Shown piece by piece: positions 29,749 to 38,645 of a DNA stretch of 64,000 nucleotides (positions within the stretch are counted from its first letter, which is position 1; each line of letters starts with the position of its first letter). This DNA comes from Suipraeoptans intestinalis (GTDB taxonomy: Bacteria > Bacillota > Clostridia > Lachnospirales > Lachnospiraceae), in the NCBI RefSeq assembly GCF_009696485.1, contig NZ_VULY01000018.1, positions 1,232,001-1,296,000 of the forward strand, written 5' to 3'. Position numbers and translations under genes: made by a program. The notes below the pieces were generated by a model, which worked only from the letters and a program-made list of their open reading frames with translations, made no database searches and was not told the origin of the DNA.

Positions 29749-31626
29749 ATGGATCAAAAAGAAAGAAGACCCCGCACAGCTTCGGGACGGACGACGGCAG
29801 AAAGAAGAGTCCAGCGAACCGGAAGACCCCAGGGAGACGACGGCAGGAAGCAGTCTTCCAGAAGGAACCAGAAACGAAGAAGACGGAGAAGACTGAGGAT
29901 TTATGCATTTCTTCTGGTGGTTTTGGCGGTTTTGGGACTGATGGCGGCGGTACTTTGGAAACGCTACAGCCCCACGAAAGAAAAATATGATTTGAAAGCA
30001 TACTATGGGATTCAAAGTGAGGAGCAGGTGGCAGTTACAATGGACAACCAGGTCGTTGAGCCAAATGCCAAAGTCTGGGACGGAAAGGTCTACCTGCAGT
30101 ACGAGACTGTCAGAGACTATGTAAACAGCAGATTTTACTTTGATCAGGGAAATAACACCTTGCTGTATACCCTTCCAAAAGATATCGTTTCCGTGGAAGT
30201 AGGAAGTAAGGAATATACCATATCCAAGGAAAAAAAGAGCGAAGATTACGTCATTTTAAGAACAGAGGGAAGCACAGCTTATGTTGCGCTGGAGTTTGTC
30301 CAGCAATATACCAATATGGACTATGAGGTATACGATAACCCCAGCCGTGTGGCGGTAGTGACCAAGTGGGGAAAAAAGACGGTGGCTTCTGTCAAGAAAG
30401 ACACGCAGGTACGCTATCAGGCAGGAGTGAAGAGTCCGATCCTGACGTCGGTGAAAAAACAGGACGAAGTGACGGTCATAGAGACGGAGGGAAGCTGGAA
30501 AAAAGTGAGGACGAAGGACGGGTTTATCGGTTATGTCAAAACCTCCGCACTGCGGGCGCCGGAAGAAAAGACGGTGTCCAGAAAGTTTGAAGAGCCTGAA
30601 TTTACCAGCATTTCCAAGGACTATACCATTAATATGGCATGGCACAACGTGACGAACCAGGATGCCAACAGCGGAGTCCTGCAGATGATCGCAAAAAGCA
30701 AGGGACTGAATACCATTTCGCCTACCTGGTTCCATGTTTCGGATACATCGGGAAACATAAACTCCATTGCATCGGCGGAATATGTCGGCTATGCGCACCA
30801 GGCAGACGTAGAGGTGTGGGCGGCAGTAAGAGATTTTGACGGAGGGATCAATTCCTATGAGGAATCCCTTCAACTGCTGAAGAGCACAGAAAGCAGGGCG
30901 ACACTGATCAACCAGCTGATCTCTGAGTCCCTTCGCGTAGGAGTGGACGGGATCAATGTGGATTTTGAGAAGATCTCGGAAGAGTGTGGAGAGCACTTTA
31001 TCCAATTTGTAAGAGAGCTGTCTGTCCGCTGCAGGCAGAACGGTCTGATCCTTTCGGTAGACAACTATGTACCCAAGACCTTTAATACCTATTACAACCG
31101 GAAAGAGCAGGGGATCGTGGCAGACTATGTGGTCATCATGGGATATGACGAGCACTATGCAGGATCTCCCGAAGCCGGATCGGTTGCGTCATACAACTTC
31201 GTAAAAGAAGGGATCGAGGAGACGCTGAAGGAAGGTGTTCCGGCCAACAAGATCATTAGTGGGATGCCGTTTTTTACCCGCTTGTGGAAAGAGACGGCCA
31301 AGACCAAGGAAGAGCTGGCAAGCCAGAAGGGAACGGAAGCGGCAGAATATACGATGAACGTGACCAGCGAAGCTTTAGGCATGGACAGCGCTCAGGCAGT
31401 GGTGGATCAGTCAGGAGCAGAGATTACCTGGGATGAAACAGCCAAGCAGGATTATGCCACCTGGAGCGACGGAACCACCACATATAAGATCTGGCTGGAG
31501 AACGACAAATCTATCGAACCCAGACTGCGGCTGATGAAAGACAATAAGCTGGCAGGGACCGCCGCATGGGCACTGGGACAAGAAAGTGAAAGTATCTGGA
31601 ACCTGATCTTCAAATATGTAAATTAA
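29749..31626 (+). CDS. Membrane-anchored SH3 / glycosyl hydrolase family 18 protein
   Basis: A 625-residue extracytoplasmic protein. The first 50 residues are extremely Arg/Lys-rich and cytoplasmic, followed by one membrane segment (about 50-70). Outside are a copper-amine-oxidase-N-like beta domain (about 90-195), an SH3 domain (about 205-268, ending GYVKTSAL) and a GH18 barrel (about 290-625). The barrel has the catalytic DGINVDFEK motif, with the acid Glu at residue 407. This architecture resembles YaaH/YdhD-type enzymes that act on peptidoglycan or cortex. GTAGGAGG precedes the ATG, and an extended -10 (TTGCTATAAT) lies at about 29715-29724. A terminator follows. Confidence 0.85.
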   Translation: MDQKERRPRTASGRTTAERRVQRTGRPQGDDGRKQSSRRNQKRRRRRRLRIYAFLLVVLAVLGLMAAVLWKRYSPTKEKYDLKAYYGIQSEEQVAVTMDNQVVEPNAKVWDGKVYLQYETVRDYVNSRFYFDQGNNTLLYTLPKDIVSVEVGSKEYTISKEKKSEDYVILRTEGSTAYVALEFVQQYTNMDYEVYDNPSRVAVVTKWGKKTVASVKKDTQVRYQAGVKSPILTSVKKQDEVTVIETEGSWKKVRTKDGFIGYVKTSALRAPEEKTVSRKFEEPEFTSISKDYTINMAWHNVTNQDANSGVLQMIAKSKGLNTISPTWFHVSDTSGNINSIASAEYVGYAHQADVEVWAAVRDFDGGINSYEESLQLLKSTESRATLINQLISESLRVGVDGINVDFEKISEECGEHFIQFVRELSVRCRQNGLILSVDNYVPKTFNTYYNRKEQGIVADYVVIMGYDEHYAGSPEAGSVASYNFVKEGIEETLKEGVPANKIISGMPFFTRLWKETAKTKEELASQKGTEAAEYTMNVTSEALGMDSAQAVVDQSGAEITWDETAKQDYATWSDGTTTYKIWLENDKSIEPRLRLMKDNKLAGTAAWALGQESESIWNLIFKYVN

Positions 31627-31632
31627 AAACAG

Positions 31633-31684
31633 AGATGCCCTGGAACTGCAGACCACATGGTTGGCAGACGGGGCATCTTTTTTG
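31633..31684 (+). terminator. Terminator downstream of the GH18 gene
   Basis: AGATGCCC (31633-31640) pairs with GGGCATCT (31671-31678), followed by TTTTTT. Confidence 0.85.
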
Positions 31685-31787
31685 CGGAAACAACCGGACA
31701 AAACGACAGAAAAACATTTTTTCAGCCATAAAACCTTGTAAAACAGAGGGTTTTTGCAGGTGAGCCGGATTTTCCGGGCAAGGAAAC

Positions 31788-31816
31788 TTGTAGGACGAAA
31801 TAGAGTATAGTATAAT
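31788..31816 (+). promoter_or_regulatory. Sigma-A promoter of the sua5-upp region
   Basis: TTGTAG, a 17-base spacer and TATAAT. The expected transcript start coincides with the first possible ATG of sua5 (31823), implying a leaderless or nearly leaderless message. Confidence 0.75.
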
Positions 31817-31822
31817 GAAAAA

Positions 31823-32872
31823 ATGAAAACAAAAATGAAACGATTAGAAACGTTGGAAACAGATAATTCCATATTGCAGGAAGCCGGACGGATCCTAAGA
31901 GAGGGCGGACTGGTAGCGTTTCCTACAGAAACGGTATACGGACTGGGGGCAGACGCCCTTAATGAGAAGGCGGCGGAAAAGATCTATGCGGCGAAGGGAA
32001 GACCTTCCGACAATCCGCTGATCGTCCATATTGCAGAGAAGGAGGCTCTTGACCGGATCGCAAAGGAAATTTCTGCGGAGGCGACAAAGGTGATAGAAAA
32101 ATATTGGCCGGGTCCTCTGACACTGATCTTTGAAAAGACAGATGCCGTTCCGGAGGGAACGACGGGAGGACTGGATACGGTGGCTGTCAGGATGCCGTCC
32201 CATGCACTCGCAAGAGCGCTGATCCGGGAAGGGGGCGGTTATGTGGCTGCGCCCAGTGCCAACACCTCCGGAAGGCCGAGTCCCACCAGTGCGGAGCATG
32301 TCCGGGAGGATCTCTGGGGAAAGGTGGATCTGATCATAGACGGAGGAGAGACGGAGATCGGAATTGAATCGACCATTCTGGATGTGAGTGTAACGCCTCC
32401 GGTGATTTTGCGCCCGGGAGCCATTACAAAAGAAATGCTGGAAGAAGCAGTGGGCAGGGTGGAGATGGATGAAACTCTTTTTTCCGGAGACAGCAAGGAA
32501 CCGCCCAAAGCTCCGGGAATGAAGTATCGCCACTACGCACCGAAGGCAGAGATGACAGTCATCGACGGAGAGATCCAAGACGTCATAGAAGAGATCAACC
32601 GGAGAGCAGAGGAAGATCTCAGACAGGGAAAACGGGTGGGGATCATTGCGACAGAAGAATCCTGCCTGCAGTACCGGAAAGGATCGGTAAAAAGCATCGG
32701 TCTGAGGACGGAGGAGGCAACCGTAGCCAACGGTCTGTACCGGATCCTGCGGGAGTTTGATGCAGAGGGGACAGACTGCATCTACAGCGAGGCGTTTGGT
32801 TCGGAGGGAATTGGGAATGCTATTATGAACCGGCTCTTAAAAGCGGCCGGCCATCATATAATAAAATTATAA
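31823..32872 (+). CDS. L-threonylcarbamoyladenylate synthase (Sua5/YwlC)
   Basis: Makes threonylcarbamoyl-AMP from threonine, bicarbonate and ATP for tRNA t6A37 synthesis. It has both domains of the long Sua5 form: YrdC/RibB-like (about 10-210, with [35 protein letters not shown] and [14 protein letters not shown]) and a C-terminal Sua5 domain (about 215-349, [14 protein letters not shown]). Total 349 residues, normal. The start is uncertain: ATG 31823 sits at the predicted transcript start and ATG 31835 lacks a Shine-Dalgarno sequence, so initiation may be leaderless. upp follows 19 bases after the stop. Confidence 0.93.
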   Translation: MKTKMKRLETLETDNSILQEAGRILREGGLVAFPTETVYGLGADALNEKAAEKIYAAKGRPSDNPLIVHIAEKEALDRIAKEISAEATKVIEKYWPGPLTLIFEKTDAVPEGTTGGLDTVAVRMPSHALARALIREGGGYVAAPSANTSGRPSPTSAEHVREDLWGKVDLIIDGGETEIGIESTILDVSVTPPVILRPGAITKEMLEEAVGRVEMDETLFSGDSKEPPKAPGMKYRHYAPKAEMTVIDGEIQDVIEEINRRAEEDLRQGKRVGIIATEESCLQYRKGSVKSIGLRTEEATVANGLYRILREFDAEGTDCIYSEAFGSEGIGNAIMNRLLKAAGHHIIKL

Positions 32873-32891
32873 GAAAGAGAGAGGAAAAACT

Positions 32892-33521
32892 ATGTCAAAC
32901 GTTTATGTAATGGACCATCCATTGATTCAGCACAAGATAAGCTATATCAGAAGAGAGGACACGGGATCCAAAGATTTCAGACAGATGATCGGGGAAGTGG
33001 CGGCGCTGATGTGCTATGAAGCGACGAGAGATCTGAAGCTTCAGGATGTTAAGATAAAGACACCGATCTGTGAGATGATCGGAAAAGAGCTGAGCGGGAA
33101 AAAGATGGCGGTGGTTCCGATTCTGAGAGCAGGGATCGGGATGGTGGATGGAATCCTGAACATGATACCGGCGGCAAAGGTAGGACATATCGGTCTGTAT
33201 CGTGACCCGGAAACCTTCGAGCCGGTAGAGTACTACTGCAAGCTTCCGGCAGACTGCGGCGAGAGAGACGTGTTTGTGGTAGATCCTATGCTGGCAACGG
33301 GGGGCTCCTGTGTGGCAGCCATCCAGATGCTGAAGGATAAAGGCGTGAAAAACATTCGGTTCATGTGTATCATAGCAGCGCCGGAAGGAGTCGAAAGACT
33401 TCAGAAAGAGCATCCGGACGTGGATGTATATGTAGGGGCTTTGGATGAATATCTGAATGAGCACAAGTACATTGTTCCGGGACTGGGAGACGCAGGAGAT
33501 CGTATTTTCGGAACCAAATAG
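32892..33521 (+). CDS. upp: Uracil phosphoribosyltransferase
   Basis: Salvages uracil to UMP with PRPP. The 209 residues are full length and carry the conserved [14 protein letters not shown], the PRPP-binding [11 protein letters not shown] and the C-terminal uracil-binding [21 protein letters not shown] lies upstream of the ATG. It is probably co-transcribed with sua5 (19-base gap) and with the dCMP deaminase gene 19 bases on, forming a small pyrimidine group. Confidence 0.97.
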   Translation: MSNVYVMDHPLIQHKISYIRREDTGSKDFRQMIGEVAALMCYEATRDLKLQDVKIKTPICEMIGKELSGKKMAVVPILRAGIGMVDGILNMIPAAKVGHIGLYRDPETFEPVEYYCKLPADCGERDVFVVDPMLATGGSCVAAIQMLKDKGVKNIRFMCIIAAPEGVERLQKEHPDVDVYVGALDEYLNEHKYIVPGLGDAGDRIFGTK

Positions 33522-33540
33522 ACAGGAAGAGGAAGTGCGT

Positions 33541-34029
33541 ATGGGAAATAAGAGAAGCGATTATATCAGTTGGGATGAATATTTTATGGGAGTGGCAAAG
33601 CTTTCGGGTATGCGCTCCAAAGATCCGAGCACGCAGGTGGGCTGCTGCATCGTAAGCCAGGACAACAAGATCCTTTCCATGGGATACAACGGGTTGCCCA
33701 GGGGATGCTCCGACGATACGTTTCCCTGGAGCAGAGAGGGAGAGGACCCGCTGGAAACAAAGTATGTATACACGGTACACAGCGAATTAAACGCCATCTT
33801 AAATTACAGGGGAGGGAGTCTGGAAGGGGCAAAGCTGTATGTATCCTTATTCCCCTGCAACGAATGCGCCAAAGCCATTATACAAAGCGGGATCAAGGAA
33901 GTAATCTACGCAGAGAACAAATATGAAGATACTCCGGCAGTACAGGCCTCTATGCGGATGTTCAACGCGGCGGGGGTATCCTATCATCCATATCAGGCAA
34001 CAGAAAGGGAAATCTGTATCAGGCTGTAA
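33541..34029 (+). CDS. dCMP deaminase (ComE operon protein 2 family)
   Basis: Zinc-dependent deaminase converting dCMP to dUMP, a route to thymidylate. The zinc site is seen as HSELNAILN (His and catalytic Glu) and PCNECAKAI (Cys pair). The N-terminus DEYFMGVAKLSGMRSKDPST is typical of the ComEB/dCMP deaminase group. The longest frame starts at 33457 inside upp; the ATG at 33541 follows GGAAGAGGAAG and gives 162 residues, the normal size. It clusters with upp, consistent with pyrimidine nucleotide metabolism. Confidence 0.92.
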   Translation: MGNKRSDYISWDEYFMGVAKLSGMRSKDPSTQVGCCIVSQDNKILSMGYNGLPRGCSDDTFPWSREGEDPLETKYVYTVHSELNAILNYRGGSLEGAKLYVSLFPCNECAKAIIQSGIKEVIYAENKYEDTPAVQASMRMFNAAGVSYHPYQATEREICIRL

Positions 34030-34046
34030 AAGGCAAGGAGGGCGTT

Positions 34047-35087
34047 ATGGACTGGACAAACAGAAAAGAAAGCTTTTTGAATCTTCCTACACCATTGGAA
34101 TATCTGGAAACGATATCAAAGGAACAGGGAGTACACTTCTATATCAAGAGAGATGACGTGACGAATCTGGGATTTGGAGGAAACAAGCTGCGAAAACTGG
34201 AATACATCCTGAAAGATGCCAGAAATCAAAATGCCACCATGATCATCACAAGAGGCGCAGTCCAGACAAACCATGGGCGTTTGACGGCGGTAGCGGCAGC
34301 CAAATACGGGATGAAATGTGCGATCGTATGTATCGGGGAATATCCGGGAGAGCTTTCTGCCAACCTGCTTTTGGACAGGATCCTGGGAGCAGAAGTGATC
34401 ATCAAAAAACCGAATGGACGGCCGATAGAAGAGCAGTATAAAGAACTGATCAAACAGGTCTGCAGCCGATATGAGGAGCAGGGAGAACGGGTTTACTACA
34501 CTCCGATGGGAGGCTCGGACGAAGTGGGATCATTGGGGTACTATGAATGTGCCAAAGAGATCGCAGCCCAGACGAAAGGAAAAGAGTTTGAAAATGCCCG
34601 GCTGTTCTGCAGTGTGGGAAGCGTAGGCACTTACATGGGACTTTACTGTGGCCTGCAGGAGGTGGAGAATTCCCTGCATTTGACCGGAGTCGCCATTATG
34701 CCGTTTGACGAGGAAAAAGATAAAGAAGTGGGAGCCCTATACAAAAGGGTAAAAACACTTCTGGGAAAAGAGACAGGAGATCTTCCGGAGTTCCATATAG
34801 AAAAGGGATATGTCAGGGGAGGATATAATCAGCCTTCCCGGGAAGTAAGAGAAGCCGTGTACTATATGGCAAGAAAGGAAGGGATCTTTTTGGATCCCTG
34901 TTATACGGGAAAGTGTTTTGCGGGGATCCTGGAAATGATCCGGGAAGGAAAGATAAAGAACGGAGAAACGATTATATTTCTTCATACAGGAGGAGGTCCC
35001 GGACTATTTACCAGGCATCACAGAGAGGCATTTGAAGAGGAACTGATGGCAGGTGTACACCTGCTGGAAGAAGACGGGGAGTTTTAG
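34047..35087 (+). CDS. D-cysteine desulfhydrase / ACC deaminase family PLP enzyme
   Basis: PLP-dependent fold-type II enzyme. The schiff-base lysine region is seen as FGGNKLRKLEY after YIKRDDVTNLG, followed by TRGAVQTNHGRLTAVAAAKYG and a C-terminal FLHTGGGPGLF, all characteristic of the DcyD/ACC-deaminase group. D-cysteine to pyruvate, sulfide and ammonia is the usual activity; 1-aminocyclopropane-1-carboxylate deamination cannot be excluded by eye. The 346-residue length is a little long for DcyD, with a short C-terminal tail. AAGGAGG precedes the ATG, 17 bases after the deaminase gene. Confidence 0.85.
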   Translation: MDWTNRKESFLNLPTPLEYLETISKEQGVHFYIKRDDVTNLGFGGNKLRKLEYILKDARNQNATMIITRGAVQTNHGRLTAVAAAKYGMKCAIVCIGEYPGELSANLLLDRILGAEVIIKKPNGRPIEEQYKELIKQVCSRYEEQGERVYYTPMGGSDEVGSLGYYECAKEIAAQTKGKEFENARLFCSVGSVGTYMGLYCGLQEVENSLHLTGVAIMPFDEEKDKEVGALYKRVKTLLGKETGDLPEFHIEKGYVRGGYNQPSREVREAVYYMARKEGIFLDPCYTGKCFAGILEMIREGKIKNGETIIFLHTGGGPGLFTRHHREAFEEELMAGVHLLEEDGEF

Positions 35088-35219
35088 CGGCTCCCGGGAG
35101 AAAAAAGGAGGATGACAGGCTTGCTTTCAGGAAAACGGCCGTCATACTGCTTTTTTCTTCTGTAAGGGCAAGCATCAGTCAAGGCAGAGGAAGTTTTGAT
35201 AAATTAGGAAAGGCAGGAA

Positions 35220-36362
35220 ATGGAGCGCAAAATACGGGAATATTTCAGAGAGCTGGGACAGATTTTCTTCCCGGCAAAAAAAAGAAGATATTGGGGCTGC
35301 TTTCTTCTGATCTATCTGGCTGCGTTGGTGTTTACAGCAAATGATGCCTGGCTGTACCAGACGCCGATCGTAAGGATCACGGAAGTACAGACAAAAAAAG
35401 ACGGCGTTTCGGAGTCAGCACGGGGAGGAAAGGAACAGCATTACAGGCAAAAACTGAAAGGAATCCTGCTAAATGGAGAAAAGAAAGGAAAAAGTGTTAT
35501 CCTGAAAAATCAATACACTTACTCCAATGTGTTGACGCAGAAATTTCGGAAAGGGGATCAGATCCTGATAGGACTGAATACATCCTCCATGTCCGGCACA
35601 GTAAAGGTGTTAAAAAGGGATGTATACCTGGTGGGTCTGGCAGGGGGATTACTCCTTTTTCTGATCCTGGTTTCAGGAAAAAGCGGAATCCTTACGATCG
35701 CCACTCTTCTGGGAAATGCTCTGATATTTGGAGTGGGATTTTCACAGTATCTGAAGGGGAGAGATATCCTGCTGATCTGTAATTTGATGGCCGTTTTGTT
35801 TGCAGCGATAACGCTGCTGATCCTGAACGGATGCCACAAAAGAACATGGGCGGCGCTTCTTTCTGTGCTCTGCGTGCTAGGGTGCATCATGGGACTGTTT
35901 GATCTGGTATCGGCGCATACAGAAGGCTTCGACTATTCTGCGATGGAATATTTGGGCAGCCTGGACGATCCGGACCATCTGTTTCGGGCAGAGATCATGC
36001 TGGCGGGATTGGGGGCCATCATGGATGTGGCGGTGACTATTTCCAGTGCATTGGGGGAGATCGTCCAAAAGAAGCCGGACGTGTCGTTTGGACAGCTGTT
36101 TCGGTCTGGAAGAGAGATCGGGTATGATATTATGGGAACCATGATGAACGTACTGTTGTTTGTGTTTGGCTGTGGTCTGATCCCGACCTTTTTAATACGC
36201 ATAAATAATGAAGTGGGATTCCTGACGATCGTGAAACTGCATATTCCCTACGAGATCTGCCGATTCCTCATAGAAAGCATCGGGATCGTCTTGACCATTC
36301 CGGTTTCTATCCTGGTGGCTTCTATATTTATGAAAGCAGGAGGAAGGAGGAAGAGTGGATGA
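35220..36362 (+). CDS. YibE/F family membrane protein (first of pair)
   Basis: A 380-residue membrane protein of the YibE/F family, whose function is unknown. One membrane helix near 25-42 is followed by an extracytoplasmic beta-rich domain (about 45-135), then about seven helices. The family's conserved segment is visible as GLGAIMDVAVTISSALGEI, followed by SGREIGYDIMGTMMNVLLF. Its last bases overlap the second YibE/F gene in an ATGA junction. The 132 bases upstream hold an imperfect hairpin but nothing else I can name. Confidence 0.85.
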   Translation: MERKIREYFRELGQIFFPAKKRRYWGCFLLIYLAALVFTANDAWLYQTPIVRITEVQTKKDGVSESARGGKEQHYRQKLKGILLNGEKKGKSVILKNQYTYSNVLTQKFRKGDQILIGLNTSSMSGTVKVLKRDVYLVGLAGGLLLFLILVSGKSGILTIATLLGNALIFGVGFSQYLKGRDILLICNLMAVLFAAITLLILNGCHKRTWAALLSVLCVLGCIMGLFDLVSAHTEGFDYSAMEYLGSLDDPDHLFRAEIMLAGLGAIMDVAVTISSALGEIVQKKPDVSFGQLFRSGREIGYDIMGTMMNVLLFVFGCGLIPTFLIRINNEVGFLTIVKLHIPYEICRFLIESIGIVLTIPVSILVASIFMKAGGRRKSG

Positions 36363-37135
36363 TCGGGATATTAGCACTTGTGCTTTTTGTACTGCTTTTG
36401 GCGGTAGGTGGAGAGAGAGGGGCCTCTTCTATTTTGACCCTGGCGGGGAATATTTTCGTACTGGCAGTGACGATCTTTCTGTTGGCGGGAGGATTTCCGC
36501 CGATCCTTCTTACCTTTCTGGCAGGGACCGTGATCAGTTACCTGACGCTGATCAAACAAAATGGAAAAAATAAGAAAACAGGAGCGGCATTTTTAGCTAC
36601 GGCGGCAGTCATGCTGCTGTTGCTTCCGGCAGTGTATCTGGTGGTATGGAAAACGAACGGGGGCGGACTGAATGAGATCCAGGCGATACAGGAGGATGTG
36701 ATGTATTATTATAATGTGGATCTGCGGATCCGTATGCTTTCTATCGCAGTCTGCATCAACCTGCTAAGCGTGCTGGGAGCCGTTCTTGATACGGCGCTTT
36801 CTATTACATCTTCAGTGCATGAGGTGGCGGTCCACAGACCGGAGCTTACCAGACAGGAGCTGTTTTTTTCAGGAATGCGGATCGGGAAAGAGATTACGGG
36901 CACCACAGTCAATACGTTGCTGTTTGCCTATCTGGGAGGATCGCTGCTACTGTTTGCCTATATCAAGACCGGGAAATATACAGTGGAGACGATCTTGAAC
37001 TCTAAATTTTTGTTTCAGGATCTGTCGGTGATGTTGTTTGGGGGGATCGCCTGCCTGGCAGCAGTTCCGATTTCATCCGTTTGTGGGGCACAGATGACAG
37101 TAAAAAACATCAAGAAAAACCAGGCGCAGAATTGA
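36359..37135 (+). CDS. YibE/F family membrane protein (second of pair)
   Basis: A 258-residue protein with about seven hydrophobic segments, homologous to the C-terminal half of its upstream neighbour: LGAVLDTALSITSSVHEVAV and the SGMRIGKEITGTTVNTLLFAY segment repeat the neighbour's motifs. Translation is coupled by the 4-base overlap. The two are probably subunits of one complex. It is the last chromosomal gene before the conjugative element, whose proposed left end lies 25 bases after its stop codon. Confidence 0.85.
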   Translation: MIGILALVLFVLLLAVGGERGASSILTLAGNIFVLAVTIFLLAGGFPPILLTFLAGTVISYLTLIKQNGKNKKTGAAFLATAAVMLLLLPAVYLVVWKTNGGGLNEIQAIQEDVMYYYNVDLRIRMLSIAVCINLLSVLGAVLDTALSITSSVHEVAVHRPELTRQELFFSGMRIGKEITGTTVNTLLFAYLGGSLLLFAYIKTGKYTVETILNSKFLFQDLSVMLFGGIACLAAVPISSVCGAQMTVKNIKKNQAQN

Positions 37136-37159
37136 CCTTTATTACCTACTTTTAGGGTG

Positions 37160-37172
37160 GGTAATAAAAACG
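37160..37172 (+). repeat. Candidate attL: left copy of the 13-bp direct repeat
   Basis: GGTAATAAAAACG, identical to 58838-58850. Here it is also the right arm of an inverted repeat (TTTATTACC at 37138-37146 with GGTAATAAA at 37160-37168), so it may overlap a terminator of the YibE/F operon or form a recombinase-binding dyad. Confidence 0.6.
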
Positions 37173-37185
37173 TGTTGGTTTTAGA

Positions 37186-37231
37186 ATGAAATCGTAAGGA
37201 CTTAAATAGTTTTTACGATTTCATTTTTTTT
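37186..37231 (+). terminator. Strong terminator at the left end of the element
   Basis: A 12-bp perfect stem (ATGAAATCGTAA / TTACGATTTCAT) with a 15-base loop, followed by T8. It would stop chromosomal transcription from entering the element. Confidence 0.9.
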
Positions 37232-37390
37232 GAGAAGAGTGAAATCTATCGTTCTTTGATAACAGAATGATAGTGCTATGGGTGATATATAGATGGTAAG
37301 CAATAGACCATTTATGCGTAACGTATTACCGAAAGGATTGCAGGAACTACCATAGAGAACCACTACAAAAAAATGACAGAAGCTATAACA

Positions 37391-37417
37391 AGAGGGGCAA
37401 AGCGCTCCTCTTTTTTT
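37391..37417 (+). terminator. Terminator or attenuator ahead of the first element gene
   Basis: AGAGGGGC / GCTCCTCT-type stem with an AAAG-like loop, followed by T7, ending 28 bases before the 37446 ATG. The leader from 37232 to 37390 holds a possible 20-codon frame (37293-37355) and no other gene, so conditional read-through is possible. Confidence 0.7.
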
Positions 37418-37445
37418 ACAACAGATCTTTAAGGAGAAAATAATT

Positions 37446-37811
37446 ATGTTGTATAACACGATTTTTTTACTTAGAGGAAAACGATATGTAACGTTATCTG
37501 AATTTAAAAAGCTTGAGCAGTACAATACGATCTTAGGGGATCTGTCAGATCCTGAAGAGCTGATGAGATGGAATGCCAGTGAAGAAGCAGCTGCAAGGGA
37601 AGAATTGGCGAAGCATAAATGTATGTATAATTTAAGCAATTTGGATCATATTTGCATAGAGGAATATGCATTGTATCGCTGTAAATGTGAGGATGATGAA
37701 GATTGGACTGATTGTTCAGAGGATTGTGGCTATGAGTTTGCGGAAACCGTTAAAATCGGAGTGGAGGATAAATCTTTTGAAGAGCAATGGCTAAAGGATT
37801 TTTTGATGTAA
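37446..37811 (+). CDS. Hypothetical protein, first gene of the element
   Basis: I do not recognise this 121-residue acidic protein. It starts with a hydrophobic MLYNTIFLL stretch, continues with a charged helical region (SEFKKLEQY, SDPEELMRW), and has five cysteines in its second half, including the CKCEDDEDWTDCSEDC cluster that could bind a metal or form disulfides. AAGGAG precedes the ATG. A terminator-like hairpin lies just upstream. The next gene begins after 32 bases, so it probably shares a transcript with 37844-38179. Confidence 0.65.
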   Translation: MLYNTIFLLRGKRYVTLSEFKKLEQYNTILGDLSDPEELMRWNASEEAAAREELAKHKCMYNLSNLDHICIEEYALYRCKCEDDEDWTDCSEDCGYEFAETVKIGVEDKSFEEQWLKDFLM

Positions 37812-37843
37812 AAGAGAAAAGGCTTTAATGAAGGAAAGAAGAA

Positions 37844-38179
37844 ATGGCAAAAAGTCAATGGAAGATAGAGTTCAATGAAACAGGACACCTTGAAAAGGTT
37901 GGGATTGAAATCCCGTCTTTTAGAGGGAAGAATGTTACAAAGGATATATTGGAACGTATTAGATACCTGGACTACTTGATTAGTGGTATTAAGAGGGATC
38001 AGGAAGCATATTTTGATTCCTATGACCATGATATAACGGAGTATGTTGGATACTTTAAATTCTATTTTGAACGTCTGGAAAATGAAGAGGTGATGGAGAA
38101 AATCCGGGTAGATGTAGGTGATGGATTAAGTCTGAATGAAGAGAACTATAGATATATAGAATCTTTTTTGGAAGAGTAG
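37844..38179 (+). CDS. Hypothetical protein
   Basis: A 111-residue acidic soluble protein I cannot assign. It has no membrane segment, no cysteine and a helical C-terminus (FYFERLENEEVMEKIRVDVG). The N-terminus is a beta-like WKIEFNETGHLEKVGIEIP. GGAAAGAAG precedes the ATG. It lies between the cysteine-rich protein and an XRE regulator at the left end of the element, where Tn916-type elements often carry accessory genes. Immunity- or antitoxin-like small acidic proteins look similar, but nothing here supports a specific role. Confidence 0.6.
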   Translation: MAKSQWKIEFNETGHLEKVGIEIPSFRGKNVTKDILERIRYLDYLISGIKRDQEAYFDSYDHDITEYVGYFKFYFERLENEEVMEKIRVDVGDGLSLNEENYRYIESFLEE

Positions 38180-38204
38180 AGAAAAACCAATTGTGGAGGA
38201 AATA

Positions 38205-38552
38205 ATGGAGAAAAAAGCAGCTGAATTGTTGGCGTGTAGGAAAGAAAAGGGACTTACACAAAGTCAGATGGCAGAGATTTTGCATATTGGAGAAAGAAGC
38301 TATCGAAGATATGAAAAAGGAGAAAGGGATGTTCCTGATCTTGTGTATGAGATATTTTTGAAGTGGAAAGAAAGCATGGGTTATGTTTACAACGAACGAA
38401 AGAAAAAAGAATGGCGAAAAGATGAACTTTTATGTCCGTACAAGGTGAAAACTATTTCACGGGGAAACGGAGTAATGACGCAGTTTTTTTTGCGGTGTGT
38501 AAAGAATAAATGTGCTTTGTGGGATGGAACGGGTTGCCGGGGAAAATCCTGA
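38205..38552 (+). CDS. XRE-family regulator with C-terminal Cys-rich segment
   Basis: A 115-residue protein: an N-terminal Cro/CI helix-turn-helix (AAELLACRKEKGLTQSQMAE, then ILHIGERSYRRYEKGERDVP) and a C-terminal part with four cysteines (LLCPYK.., then FLRCVKNKCALWDGTGC). The spacing of the last three resembles a small zinc-binding or redox segment. GGAGG precedes the ATG at 38205; a GTG four codons earlier is less likely. It may regulate the nearby adhesin or transfer genes. Confidence 0.85.
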   Translation: MEKKAAELLACRKEKGLTQSQMAEILHIGERSYRRYEKGERDVPDLVYEIFLKWKESMGYVYNERKKKEWRKDELLCPYKVKTISRGNGVMTQFFLRCVKNKCALWDGTGCRGKS

Positions 38553-38645
38553 AAGAAACTTGCGAATTATCGCTGGATTTGGTAGGATAATGGCGAGGAA
38601 AGAGGACGAGTGAACCATGAGTGGGAAAGGAAAGGTGATCTTAAA

